NCBI GenBank assembly: GCA_007123575.1
Contig: SKKV01000060.1
Coordinates: 1-30,247 of the forward strand
From: Wenzhouxiangella sp.
Lineage (GTDB): Bacteria > Pseudomonadota > Gammaproteobacteria > Xanthomonadales > Wenzhouxiangellaceae
Reading direction: 5' to 3'
Length of the DNA stretch: 30,247 nt
The translations under genes were made by a program, and so were the position numbers. The notes below the pieces were generated by a model. The model was not told where the DNA came from. It worked only from the letters and a program-made list of their open reading frames with translations, and did not search any database. Shown in pieces: positions 9,062 to 17,031 of the stretch (position 1 is the stretch's first letter; each line of letters begins with the position of its first letter).

Positions 9062-10243
9062 GTGACAAATCGGCTGACAATCGTTGCCATCGTTCTTTCC
9101 TTCGCCATGGGCATGGCGCAGCAGTCGGCTGCGCGCACTTTGCCAGGCGCTCACCTGTCGGCACATAGCGGCCTGACCTGGTATCTGATCGCCTTCGAAC
9201 TCGGGCCATGGGAGCAGTACCTGATCCATGAGCTGACGCCGCAACTAGAGCGTCTGGAGATGGAGCCAGCTCCGCGGGTGTCATGGCTGCAGCTGGAGGA
9301 AGGCCTGATCCTGCCGGACTTCGCCGCCTCGTTGCTAGCTACCGGCCGGGTGCCAATGGTATTCAGCCTGCGGCAGGTTCACGTCAGCAAGCCGATGGCA
9401 GAGCAGTCCAACTATCACGGCGGTGATGGGCTGTCGTTTCGCCAGTCCGTGTTGATGCCGGGCGTCACCCATCGGGTCAGTGATCGTAACGCGCTAACCG
9501 TTTCCGCCGTGCTGGCCAGCCAGGAGTTTGGTGCCAGCGGCATGAATCTGCGCGAGGCCAACCACGTCTCCGAAGCGGAACGCACCTTGTTGCATCAGGC
9601 CCACGCCCAGTCGGAAGTCGCCTACGGAGCCGGAGTGCGTTTTGCCTTGAGCAGTGAGCTCCTGGAAAACCTGCGCCTGGAAGCCGCCTACCAGTCGCGC
9701 ATTGAGATGGCGGAGTTCGCTTCGCTGCGGGGCGTCCATGGCAGCGTCGCCGAGCTCGATATTCCGTCGCGGATTCAGCTCGGTCTGGAGTTTTTCACCA
9801 CCCGGCGCAGCTCCCTCAGCGTTGGCGTTTCGCAGATCTTCTACAGCGAGGTTGGTGCTTTCCCCAGCCGCGCCATGCCCGCCCGATTTACCGCGCTGCT
9901 TGGCGACAGCACCAGCCCGGAATTCGACTGGGCAGACCTGGTGGTCTACAACCTGGGATGGCAGTGGCGCGCCGACAATGACATGGCCTTTTACGTCGAT
10001 TACCGCACGCGCTCGCAGCCGCGCCCGACTTCGCCAGCGCTGGCACGGGCCCTGGGGCCGGAGCTGGCCCAGAATGCCTTCCTGGCCGGCTTTTCGAAAG
10101 GCTTGGGCGAGCGCGCGCGTCTGCACCTGGACGCTGCCTACGCGCCGCCTGAATTCGCCTTCGGCGGCAACATGCTCGGTATTGTCAGCGATCGATTTGA
10201 CCAGAGCCTCGAGCTTCAGGCTACGGTGCGGTTCGATTTCTGA
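9062..10243 (+). CDS. Outer-membrane beta-barrel protein, FadL/OmpP1-like
   Basis: About 393 residues from the GTG at 9062, which starts a standard signal peptide (TNRLTIVAIVLSFAMGMAQQ, then SAA before RTLPG). A TTG at 9008 is also open but would put 18 polar residues ahead of it. The mature part alternates polar and hydrophobic strands with turns and ends in the aromatic strand TVRFDF, the C-terminal phenylalanine that the Bam machinery recognises. The stretch LDIPSRIQLGLEFFTTRRSS, followed by strand-loop repeats, recalls the C-terminal half of FadL-type fatty-acid channels (IPA..QLGL). I do not see the FadL N-terminal NPA signature clearly, so the substrate is unknown. It stands alone between thiD and the perM cluster. 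Confidence 0.55.
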   Translation: MTNRLTIVAIVLSFAMGMAQQSAARTLPGAHLSAHSGLTWYLIAFELGPWEQYLIHELTPQLERLEMEPAPRVSWLQLEEGLILPDFAASLLATGRVPMVFSLRQVHVSKPMAEQSNYHGGDGLSFRQSVLMPGVTHRVSDRNALTVSAVLASQEFGASGMNLREANHVSEAERTLLHQAHAQSEVAYGAGVRFALSSELLENLRLEAAYQSRIEMAEFASLRGVHGSVAELDIPSRIQLGLEFFTTRRSSLSVGVSQIFYSEVGAFPSRAMPARFTALLGDSTSPEFDWADLVVYNLGWQWRADNDMAFYVDYRTRSQPRPTSPALARALGPELAQNAFLAGFSKGLGERARLHLDAAYAPPEFAFGGNMLGIVSDRFDQSLELQATVRFDF

Positions 10244-10254
10244 TCATATTTGAC

Positions 10255-10274
10255 GGCGCGGACCGGGCCGCGCC
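10255..10274. repeat. GC-rich inverted repeat after the outer-membrane gene
   Basis: Perfect 7-bp stem GGCGCGG (10255-10261) / CCGCGCC (10268-10274) around a 6-base loop, 12 bases after the stop codon. The downstream bases (TGAAATCTT) lack a T-run, so this is at best a weak or Rho-assisted terminator. Confidence 0.45.
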
Positions 10275-10310
10275 TGAAATCTTCCCGCTACAACACTCCT
10301 TGCGGTAATG

Positions 10311-10347
10311 GCCCGGTGACCTTCTTGCGGGGGAAGGCTCACCGGGC
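10311..10347. repeat. Long bulged hairpin between the outer-membrane gene and perM
   Basis: GCCCGGTGACCTTC (10311-10324) pairs with GAAGG (10333-10337) and TCACCGGGC (10339-10347), with one unpaired C at 10338 and the 8-base loop TTGCGGGG: 14 base pairs in all. There is no T-run on either side. It could be a REP-like palindrome, an mRNA 3'-end stabiliser or a Rho-dependent end. Confidence 0.6.
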
Positions 10348-10416
10348 ATCAGCGAGATAACAGTTCGCGATCAGGCTGTCTTAAGTGGTCGTTTAGTCAA
10401 ATCCTTTCGCGGCCCG

Positions 10417-10422
10417 TATAAT
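10417..10422 (+). promoter_or_regulatory. perM -10 box (TATAAT), probably leaderless
   Basis: Perfect TATAAT ending only 8 bases before the ATG at 10431. The usual 6-8 base distance to the start point puts +1 at about 10429, leaving no room for a Shine-Dalgarno sequence. The -35 region is weak. Confidence 0.5.
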
Positions 10423-10430
10423 CTATCCTC

Positions 10431-11627
10431 ATGATCTCGCGCCTCAGCCAGTGGTTTCAACGCCACTTCTCCGACCCGCAAGTTGTCATTCTGGCGCTGT
10501 TCCTGGTGCTTGGGTTGGCCGTCGTGCTGGTGTTCGGGCGGATGCTCACGCCGGTTGTTGCCAGCCTGATCATTGCCTACCTGCTCGAGGGTGCCGTGCA
10601 GCGCCTGCAAAGATTCGGTTTGCCGCGCCTGATCAGCGTGATCAGCGTTTTTGCCACATTCATGGCTACCCTGGTTTTTCTGGTTTTTGGCCTGGTTCCG
10701 GTGCTTACTCGCCAGCTCGCGGCCATCGTGCAGCAATTGCCTGGCTACGTCGCCCAGGCTCAGGCCTGGGTGGCGACCTTGCCCGAACGCTACCCGCAGC
10801 TGGTTGCACCGGCAGTGGTCGAAGGTGAAACCGAGCGGTCGGGCGCGTTGGTGCCCGGTGAAAACGGCGAAATGGTGCTCAGCGAAGACACCGATCAGCA
10901 AATAGCCCTGATTTCGCAGGAACAGCTCTCGCGCATGCTCGACAACCTCGGCGCCGAATTGGTCAGCTACGGCGCAACGCTGGTGTCGCTTTCCGGGGTG
11001 CTTGGCGTGGTCAGCCTGCTGATTTTCCTGGTCTTGATGCCGGTACTGGTGTTTTTCTTCCTGAAAGACAAGAACAAGCTGATCGCCTGGTTCAGCAATC
11101 ATCTGCCGCGAGATCGTGCCCTGGCATTGAGTGTCTGGCAGGAAGTCGATGCCCAGATCGGCAACTACGTGCGTGGCAAGGTGCTGGAGATCCTGATTGT
11201 TTGGGTCGTGACCTACCTGGTCTTCTCGCTGCTGGGTATGCCGTTTGCCATGCTGTTGTCCATGCTGGTCGGCTTCTCGGTCATCATTCCCTACATCGGG
11301 GCAGCGGTGGTGACCATTCCGGTGGCCTTGGTGGCGCTGATTGCCTTCGGATTGGGCGCCCAATTCTGGTATGTCATGATCGCCTACGCCATTATCCAGG
11401 CGCTTGACGGCAACGTGCTGGTGCCGATTTTGTTTTCCGAGGTGGTCGATCTCCATCCCGTTGCCATCATTACGGCCGTGCTGGTGTTCGGCGGCATCTG
11501 GGGCTTTTGGGGTGTTTTCTTTGCCATCCCGCTGGCAACGCTGGTCAACGCGGTGCTGCGGGCCTGGCCACGGGCGCGCGGCGACTCCCATGAAGAGGGT
11601 GAGATCGTGACTGCAGGCCGACCTTGA
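10431..11627 (+). CDS. perM: PerM/AI-2E family membrane transporter
   Basis: 398 residues (E. coli PerM 353) of the AI-2E exporter-like superfamily of polytopic inner-membrane proteins. Hydrophobic helices occur at about 19-38, 44-55, 67-92 and, after a soluble loop, 185-212, 245-300 and 305-385. The family core is visible: FLVLMPVLVFFFLKDKNKL, YVRGKVLEILIVWVVTYLVF, GFSVIIPYIGAAVVTIPVAL, IIQALDGNVLVPILFSEVVD and LHPVAIITAVLVFGG. The central loop (about 118-175) is longer than usual and acidic (VVEGETERSG, NGEMVLSEDTDQQ). The transported substrate is not settled for most members. murL begins 15 bases downstream, so the three genes perM-murL-murD2 may be co-transcribed. Confidence 0.88.
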   Translation: MISRLSQWFQRHFSDPQVVILALFLVLGLAVVLVFGRMLTPVVASLIIAYLLEGAVQRLQRFGLPRLISVISVFATFMATLVFLVFGLVPVLTRQLAAIVQQLPGYVAQAQAWVATLPERYPQLVAPAVVEGETERSGALVPGENGEMVLSEDTDQQIALISQEQLSRMLDNLGAELVSYGATLVSLSGVLGVVSLLIFLVLMPVLVFFFLKDKNKLIAWFSNHLPRDRALALSVWQEVDAQIGNYVRGKVLEILIVWVVTYLVFSLLGMPFAMLLSMLVGFSVIIPYIGAAVVTIPVALVALIAFGLGAQFWYVMIAYAIIQALDGNVLVPILFSEVVDLHPVAIITAVLVFGGIWGFWGVFFAIPLATLVNAVLRAWPRARGDSHEEGEIVTAGRP

Positions 11628-11642
11628 GAAAGGCTGGCAGGT

Positions 11643-12995
11643 ATGGTCGCCAGCCCCCAGACTAACCGGGTGAATACTGAGGCAGTAGCGGCATGGCGAC
11701 CGGAGACGAGCCGGCGTTTCGCTTTTGTTGATCGGCGCTTTGATCCTGCCGCTGGCGAGGTCTGTCTTGACTATGCTCTCGACGGCATTCATTTGCGTGA
11801 AACCGTGATCTTGCCGTCTGTCAGACCTTCCGCGCGGCGCTGGCCAGCCATCGAGGCGGCGCTTGACCTGTTGCACTGGATTGCTGGCATCAGCTACTGG
11901 AAGGCCGGCTGCCCGACCGAGCTTGTCTTTGAGCGCAATCAGCCCAGCCAGGAGCAGGCCGCCTGGTTGACCCGCCTGTATCGCCAGGGTCTGGCCGAAT
12001 TCGCCTACCGCAATGCACTCGACCCCGATCATTTCCCGGAAATGCCGGCCAGCGATAGTCAGCCTGTGCCAGCGCAATCCTTGGGTCTGAGTCGCCGCAC
12101 CCTGGTGCCCATGGGCGGAGGTAAGGACTCGCTGGTGGCCTGGTCGAGATTGATTGCCCGAGCCGATCAGTGCCGGTCGGTCCAGGTCGGCAGCGCCAGG
12201 CTGATTCAGCGCCTGGGCAATACGCTTGCCGACGATCACCTGGTCATTCCGCGGCAGCTGGATCCGGTGCTGTCTCGTTTGAATGCCCAGGGCGCCTGGA
12301 ACGGCCATGTCCCGGTCACGGCGATTAATTCGGCTGTGCTTGTGCTGGCCGCGCTGGTTCTGGACTATGACCAGGTCGTCTTTGCCAACGAGCGTTCGGC
12401 TGACGAGGCGACCTTGTACGACCAACAGGGCCGTGCCGTCAATCACCAGTTTTCCAAGTCCTTTGTTTTCGAGCAGATGCTGGATGACTGGATCAGGCGC
12501 TGGATTGCGGCCGATTTGCGCGTATTTTCACTACTGCGCCGCGACGGTGAGCTGGGCGTGTGCCGAGAGTTTGCCCGGCTTGAGACCTGGCACGGCCTGT
12601 TTTCTTCCTGTAACCGCAACTTTCATCTCGACGGGCCGCGGACCAGTCGCTGGTGTGGCCAGTGCCCCAAGTGTCATTTCGTTTTTCTCGGCCTGGCGCC
12701 GTTCATGGCGCCGCAGGCGTTGACTGAAATCTTTGGGCACGATCTACTCGATGAGGCCGGGCAGATTGATGGCTTTGCCGACCTGCTCGGCCTGGACGGG
12801 CGCAAGCCTTTCGAATGCGTCGGCGAGGCTGTTGAAGCCCGGGTGGCGCTGGCGACCCTGGCAACCCGTCCGGAATGGCAGCGCCATGCCGTGATCCGGG
12901 CCCTGGCGCCTCGGCTTCAGGGTCTATCTCTGCCATCACTGGAACAGGCGTGTCGTCCCGGCGGCCCGCACCTGATTCCGGCCCAATGGACTTAG
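11643..12995 (+). CDS. murL: UDP-MurNAc-L-Ala-L-Glu epimerase MurL
   Basis: 450 residues. MurL uses ATP to invert the terminal L-Glu of UDP-MurNAc-L-Ala-L-Glu to D-Glu, replacing the glutamate-racemase route in Xanthomonas and relatives. Seen: VDRRFDPAAGEVCLDYALDG near the N-terminus, LLHWIAGISYWKAGCP (about 76-91), the glycine-rich nucleotide motif VPMGGGKDSLVAW (155-167), FANERSADEATLY (247-259), and a cysteine cluster C323, C338, C341, C344 (SSCNRNF then WCGQCPKC) that could hold a metal. Its neighbour overlapping by 10 bases is a MurD-type ligase, which is the arrangement described for murL-murD2. The family and its partner are recognised from memory; the cluster of cysteines and its role are inference. 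Confidence 0.88.
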   Translation: MVASPQTNRVNTEAVAAWRPETSRRFAFVDRRFDPAAGEVCLDYALDGIHLRETVILPSVRPSARRWPAIEAALDLLHWIAGISYWKAGCPTELVFERNQPSQEQAAWLTRLYRQGLAEFAYRNALDPDHFPEMPASDSQPVPAQSLGLSRRTLVPMGGGKDSLVAWSRLIARADQCRSVQVGSARLIQRLGNTLADDHLVIPRQLDPVLSRLNAQGAWNGHVPVTAINSAVLVLAALVLDYDQVVFANERSADEATLYDQQGRAVNHQFSKSFVFEQMLDDWIRRWIAADLRVFSLLRRDGELGVCREFARLETWHGLFSSCNRNFHLDGPRTSRWCGQCPKCHFVFLGLAPFMAPQALTEIFGHDLLDEAGQIDGFADLLGLDGRKPFECVGEAVEARVALATLATRPEWQRHAVIRALAPRLQGLSLPSLEQACRPGGPHLIPAQWT

Positions 12996-14317
12996 CCCGG
13001 ATTGACGGCAAGCGCGTCGCCATTCTGGGCGCGGGCAGGGAAGGGCTGGCAGCCCTGGCCGTGTTGTCGGAACGACTGGCGCGGCCCGATCTGAGCGTTC
13101 TTGTTGAAGCGGGTTCACGGCCGGATGACTGGCCGGGCTGGACCGGCCCATTTGACCAGCGTCTGCAGCAGTTTGACCTGCTGTTGCGTTCACCGGGTGT
13201 GCCGGTCGATCATCCGGCCCTGATCGCCGCGCGCCAGGCGGGCGTGGCGGTGGTCAATCCGGCCTCGATCTGGTTCAGCGAGCGCCCGGATGTCCCGGTG
13301 ATCGGCGTTACCGGCTCCAAGGGCAAGAGCACCACGGCTTCCTTGCTGGCCGCGCTCCTGGCCGCAGCTGGACGCAAGACCCTGCTGGCCGGGAATATAG
13401 GCAAACCCTTGTTGAGTAACCTCGAAACCACGGCCGAAGTCGTGGTCCTGGAGTTGTCCAGCTACCAGCTCACCGACCTGGAGGGTTGCCTGGCCATGGG
13501 CTTGATCACCCGTCTTTTTGACGAGCACCTGGACTGGCATGGCAGTCGCCAGGCCTACTTTTCCAGCAAGCTGCGCATCGCCCGATTGCTGCAGGGGCGA
13601 CCGCTGCTGATCAATGCCAACGACACGCTGCTGGCCGGGCAGACACGCGGAATCGAAGGGCTGGTGCTTGCCAATCGGCCGCCGGGCTTTCATCGACGCG
13701 GAGATGAACTGTGGCTGGACGACAGTTTTTGTCTGGGTCTGAGTGATCTGAACCTGGTCGGGCGGCACAATCTCGATAACGCGGCCCTGGGGCTGGCAGC
13801 AGCGAGCCGCTGGGTTGATCAAACCGAAACGCTGTTGAATGCGCTGCGCGCATTCCAGCCGCTGCGCCATCGCCTGGAAACATTGGGGCGGGTTGGTGGG
13901 CGTGACTGGGTCAATGACAGTATCTCGACCTCGCCCCATGCGACGCTTGCCGCCCTGGAAACGCTTCGCGGGCGGACGGTGATCCTTATTGTGGGTGGCC
14001 AGAACCGACCGGCTGACTGGCAGCCGGTCATTGAATGGTGCCAGCAGCATCGCCTGGCCGGCCTGGTTGCGCTACCAGAAAACGGCTCGGCGATTGTCAG
14101 GGCTCTGTGCCAAGGTGAGTGCGTCCATCCGAAGCAGGTGACCGATGTTGTTTCGATGGCCGAGGCCGTGCAAGCCGCGGCAAGCCTGGGGGGCGACGAG
14201 GCGGTGGTGCTATTGTCACCGGGGGCACCCAGTTTTCCGCATTTCCGCGATTTCGAAGATCGTGGCGAGGCGTTTCGCCAAGCGGTTGCTGACTACAGGG
14301 ATCGATCCACCGCGTAG
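12986..14317 (+). CDS. murD2: UDP-MurNAc-L-Ala--L-glutamate ligase MurD2
   Basis: 443 residues (E. coli MurD 438), a Mur ligase. In its family partnership with MurL it adds L-Glu, rather than D-Glu, to UDP-MurNAc-L-Ala. Seen: Rossmann-like N-terminal GKRVAILGAGREGLAAL (8-24), the P-loop GVTGSKGKSTTASLLAA (107-123), NIGKPLL (137-143), the metal-binding glutamate in LELSSYQL (155-162), HLDWHGS (181-187), GRHNLDNAALGLAAAS, and the C-terminal HRLETLGRVGGRDWVNDSIS with a DSIS loop. The ATG at 12986 overlaps the last 10 bases of murL. An ordinary D-Glu-adding MurD is the alternative; adjacency to MurL decides for MurD2. Its 3' end overlaps ispB on the other strand by 25 bases. Confidence 0.87.
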   Translation: MDLARIDGKRVAILGAGREGLAALAVLSERLARPDLSVLVEAGSRPDDWPGWTGPFDQRLQQFDLLLRSPGVPVDHPALIAARQAGVAVVNPASIWFSERPDVPVIGVTGSKGKSTTASLLAALLAAAGRKTLLAGNIGKPLLSNLETTAEVVVLELSSYQLTDLEGCLAMGLITRLFDEHLDWHGSRQAYFSSKLRIARLLQGRPLLINANDTLLAGQTRGIEGLVLANRPPGFHRRGDELWLDDSFCLGLSDLNLVGRHNLDNAALGLAAASRWVDQTETLLNALRAFQPLRHRLETLGRVGGRDWVNDSISTSPHATLAALETLRGRTVILIVGGQNRPADWQPVIEWCQQHRLAGLVALPENGSAIVRALCQGECVHPKQVTDVVSMAEAVQAAASLGGDEAVVLLSPGAPSFPHFRDFEDRGEAFRQAVADYRDRSTA

Positions 14318-15291
14318 TCGCTAAGCACGGCCAGGGCGGTCCGCTCCGGGCTTGGCGGTAGTTCGTCCAGGCAGCGCCGGGCTTCGCTGGCCAGGCCGCG
14401 GGCCCGGTTAAGTGCATCGTCCAGGGCACTTGTATCGCTCATGATCTGACAGGCCTGTGCCAGCGATTTGTTGCCGCCTTCGGCAATCATGCCCTGCAGC
14501 AACTCGCGTTGAGTAGTCTCGGCCCGTGCCATGGCCAGAATCAGCGGCAGGGTGACCTTGCCTTCGGCCAGGTCATCACCAAGACTTTTGCCCAGGGCTT
14601 GGTCGTCAGCGCGGTAGTCGAGCACGTCGTCTGCAATCTGGAAGGCCTGGCCAAGCAGCAGTCCGAATCGGGCCAGGGTCTCGCAACGGTCCGGCACGGC
14701 ATCGGCCAGCACACCGCCAAGCCGGGCGCTGGCTGCAAACAGGCAGGCCGTCTTGTCCGAAATGACCCGAAAGTAGTCGTTCTCGGTCAGATCGGCATTG
14801 CCCATTTGCATTAGCTGCAGCACCTCGCCTTCGGCGATGGTATTGGTGGTGTCGGCCAGGATTTTCATGACTGCCATGCGATCAATCTCGACCATCATCT
14901 GGAAGCTGCGCGAGTACAGGAAGTCGCCGACCAGCACCGAGGCCGCGTTGCCCCAGACCTGGTGCGCGGTTTCCTTGCCCCGGCGACGGCTGGACTCATC
15001 GACGACATCGTCATGCAGCAGCGTGGCGGTATGAATGAATTCGATGATTGCGGCAACCTGAAGGTGATCGCGCCCTTGGTATCCAGCTGCGCGGGCGGCT
15101 AGCAAGTGGACCAGCGGCCGCAACCGCTTGCCGCCGCCGCCAATGATGTACTCGCTGATCTGGTTGACCAGCACGATATCTGAACTCAGGCGACTGCGGA
15201 TCAGGGCATCGACAGCCTGCCGGTCGGCAGCGGTCATATCAAGAATGTCGGTCAGGCTGGCAGGCAGCACAGCAGCGGTGGCTTGGCTCAT
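14293..15291 (-). CDS. ispB: Octaprenyl (all-trans polyprenyl) diphosphate synthase
   Basis: 332 residues (E. coli IspB 323). Elongates farnesyl diphosphate with isopentenyl units to build the ubiquinone side chain. Seen: GGGGKRLRPLVHLLAARAAG (51-70), the first aspartate-rich motif LLHDDVVDES (91-100) followed by RRRGK, GNAASVLVGDFLYSRSFQMM, IAEGEVLQLMQMGN, and the second aspartate motif QIADDVLDY (218-226) with GDDLAEGKVTLPLI. It aligns with E. coli IspB along its length. Here the divergent neighbour is ssb, not rplU-rpmA as in E. coli. A TATAAT box lies 8 bases before the ATG, so translation may be leaderless; Met19 is an alternative start. Confidence 0.95.
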   Translation of the reverse strand: MSQATAAVLPASLTDILDMTAADRQAVDALIRSRLSSDIVLVNQISEYIIGGGGKRLRPLVHLLAARAAGYQGRDHLQVAAIIEFIHTATLLHDDVVDESSRRRGKETAHQVWGNAASVLVGDFLYSRSFQMMVEIDRMAVMKILADTTNTIAEGEVLQLMQMGNADLTENDYFRVISDKTACLFAASARLGGVLADAVPDRCETLARFGLLLGQAFQIADDVLDYRADDQALGKSLGDDLAEGKVTLPLILAMARAETTQRELLQGMIAEGGNKSLAQACQIMSDTSALDDALNRARGLASEARRCLDELPPSPERTALAVLSDYAVDRSL

Positions 15292-15299
15292 GGCTGGCC

Positions 15300-15305
15300 A
15301 TTATA
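15300..15305 (-). promoter_or_regulatory. ispB -10 box (TATAAT), probably leaderless
   Basis: Reading the minus strand, TATAAT occupies 15305-15300 and the ATG begins at 15291, eight bases further. The predicted +1 is therefore within one or two bases of the start codon. Just upstream lies the short palindrome CGTGGTTCCACG at 15321-15332, overlapping the -35 area. Confidence 0.5.
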
Positions 15306-15364
15306 CGAGTCGTTTTCCTGCGTGGTTCCACGACTTTTTCGCAGTCGGGGCAGGCCGGCCGCTG

Positions 15365-15373
15365 TGCTAGACT
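15365..15373 (+). promoter_or_regulatory. ssb extended -10 promoter
   Basis: TG-C-TAGACT: an extended -10 element (TG at 15365-15366, hexamer 15368-15373) with a weak -35. The start point would be near 15380, leaving a leader of about 33 bases that holds the Shine-Dalgarno sequence GGAGAGG at 15399-15405, seven bases before the ssb ATG. Confidence 0.5.
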
Positions 15374-15412
15374 TTCTGCCATTCTCAAGACAACAAGCGG
15401 AGAGGCCCAGCC

Positions 15413-15865
15413 ATGGCCCGAGGCATCAATAAAGTCATTCTTATCGGCAATCTGGGCGCTGACCCGGAGACCCGGCACACGGCCGGCGGCAACGCAGTCA
15501 CCAATCTGTCGGTGGCAACCACCGATAGCTGGCGCGACCGCCAGAGCGGCGATACGCAAGAGCGAACCGAGTGGCATCGCGTGGTCATGTTCAGCAAGCT
15601 GGCCGAGATTGCCGGCGAATATCTGCGCAAGGGGTCCAAGGTTTATATCGAAGGCCGGCTGCAGACGCGCAAGTGGCAGGATCGCGACGGCAATGACCGC
15701 TGGACCACGGAAATCGTCGCCAACGAGATGCAGATGCTCGACAGTCGCGGCGGTTCGGAGCCGCTGGAAGACCGCGGCGGCCAGTATGACCAGCAGCACG
15801 ATCGCGGCCCGTCCTCGTCGGGCTCATCCGGCGGCGGCAGCCTGGAAGACGATATTCCGTTTTGA
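15413..15865 (+). CDS. ssb: Single-stranded DNA-binding protein
   Basis: 150 residues (E. coli SSB 178). Binds single-stranded DNA as a tetramer during replication, recombination and repair. The OB-fold spans about 1-112: MARGINKVILIGNLGADPE, NLSVATTDSWRD, TEWHRVVMFSKLAEIAGEYL, GSKVYIEGRLQTRKWQDRDG. A short Gly/Ser/Gln-rich linker follows, and the acidic tip LEDDIPF, which recruits partner proteins, is intact. A strong Shine-Dalgarno sequence supports the start. The linker is shorter than in E. coli. It is divergent from ispB and 82 bases upstream of rmlB. Confidence 0.97.
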   Translation: MARGINKVILIGNLGADPETRHTAGGNAVTNLSVATTDSWRDRQSGDTQERTEWHRVVMFSKLAEIAGEYLRKGSKVYIEGRLQTRKWQDRDGNDRWTTEIVANEMQMLDSRGGSEPLEDRGGQYDQQHDRGPSSSGSSGGGSLEDDIPF

Positions 15866-15947
15866 TCCCATCGCTGTTTCTGATTCGCCGTGCTGAAATT
15901 TTGGGCGGCGTTCGGGTCCAGACAGCGCTACATGAAGACGCGTTGAG

Positions 15948-17000
15948 ATGACAAGCCTACTCGTGACCGGCGGCGCCGGTTTTATCGGCAGCAATTTTGT
16001 TCGCCAGGTCCTAGAAGAAACCGACTGGACCGTCGTCAATCTTGACCTGCTGACCTATGCCGGCAACCAGGAATCGGTCGCTGACCTTGACCCAGAGCGC
16101 CACTTTTTTGTGCACGGCGATATCTGTGATGCCGATCTGGTCGCCGGGCTGCTGTCCAGGCACCGCCCGGACGCCATCGTTCACTTTGCCGCCGAAAGTC
16201 ACGTCGACCGTTCGATCGATGACCCCGGCGCGTTTATTCGCACTAATGTCAACGGCACGCACAACCTGCTTTCGGCCGCGCTTGACTACTGGCACGATGG
16301 CGGCAGCGAGTCGTTCCGTTTTCTGCACGTGTCCACCGACGAGGTTTATGGCACGCTGGCGCCGGATGAGCCGGCGTTTGATGAGCGCCATCGTTACGCG
16401 CCCAACTCGCCGTACGCGGCTTCCAAGGCGGCGTCCGATCACCTGGTTCGTGCCTGGAATCGCACTTTCGGGCTGCCAGCGCTGATCACCAACTGCTCGA
16501 ACAACTACGGTCCGTTCCAGTTTCCGGAAAAGCTGATCCCTCTGATGCTGATCAACGCTCTGGAAGGGGAAAAGCTGCCGGTTTACGGTGATGGGCAGCA
16601 GCGCCGCGATTGGCTGTTCGTCGGTGACCATTGCCGGGCCATTCGGGCGGCCCTGGAACGCGGTCGGCCGGGCCGCGTCTACAACGTGGGCGGCAACGCT
16701 GAAATGTGCAATCTGGAGGTGGTCCACCTGCTTTGTGACCTGCTCGATGCGCGCGAGCCGGGAGCGCATCCGCGGCGTGAATTGATCGAGTTTGTGGAGG
16801 ACCGCCCGGGGCACGACCGCCGCTACGCCATCGACGCGCGCCGCATTCGCGACGAACTGGGCTGGGAGCCCAGCGTGGATTTTGCCGGCGGTTTGGCCGC
16901 GACCGTGGACTGGTACCTGGCCAACCGTGACTGGTGGCAACGCATTCGCGACGGTCGCTACCGTTCCGAGCGCCTGGGCAAGCGACGAGCCCGGGCATGA
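15948..17000 (+). CDS. rmlB: dTDP-glucose 4,6-dehydratase
   Basis: 350 residues (family about 350-361). Second step of dTDP-L-rhamnose synthesis: NAD-dependent oxidation, dehydration and reduction to dTDP-4-keto-6-deoxyglucose. Seen: the NAD-binding VTGGAGFIGSNFV (6-18), HFAAESHVDRSIDDP, the active-site triad region HVSTDEVYG (Thr130-Asp131-Glu132), YAASK with Tyr156 and Lys160, NCSNNYGPFQFPEKLIPLM and GDGQQRRDWLFVGDHCRAI. It is first of five sugar-nucleotide genes on this strand. The ribosome site is poor. The next gene starts 32 bases later. Confidence 0.97.
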   Translation: MTSLLVTGGAGFIGSNFVRQVLEETDWTVVNLDLLTYAGNQESVADLDPERHFFVHGDICDADLVAGLLSRHRPDAIVHFAAESHVDRSIDDPGAFIRTNVNGTHNLLSAALDYWHDGGSESFRFLHVSTDEVYGTLAPDEPAFDERHRYAPNSPYAASKAASDHLVRAWNRTFGLPALITNCSNNYGPFQFPEKLIPLMLINALEGEKLPVYGDGQQRRDWLFVGDHCRAIRAALERGRPGRVYNVGGNAEMCNLEVVHLLCDLLDAREPGAHPRRELIEFVEDRPGHDRRYAIDARRIRDELGWEPSVDFAGGLAATVDWYLANRDWWQRIRDGRYRSERLGKRRARA

Positions 17001-17031
17001 TTGCAGCCAAATCGAACATCGGAGTCTGGAT

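Noticed and set aside
10371..12446. 691-codon open frame on the minus strand opposite perM and murL
   Set aside because: Its composition (His, Gln and Arg rich, no recognisable domain) is that of an antisense shadow in GC-rich DNA; the plus-strand genes have clear family motifs.
13190..14050. 286-codon minus-strand open frame opposite murD2
   Set aside because: Shadow of a recognised Mur ligase; no domain or ribosome site.
15308..15340. AGTCGT...ACGACT stem followed by TTTTT as a terminator between ispB and ssb
   Set aside because: Both genes point away from the region, so no transcript would end here; the stem is only 6 bp with a 16-base loop.
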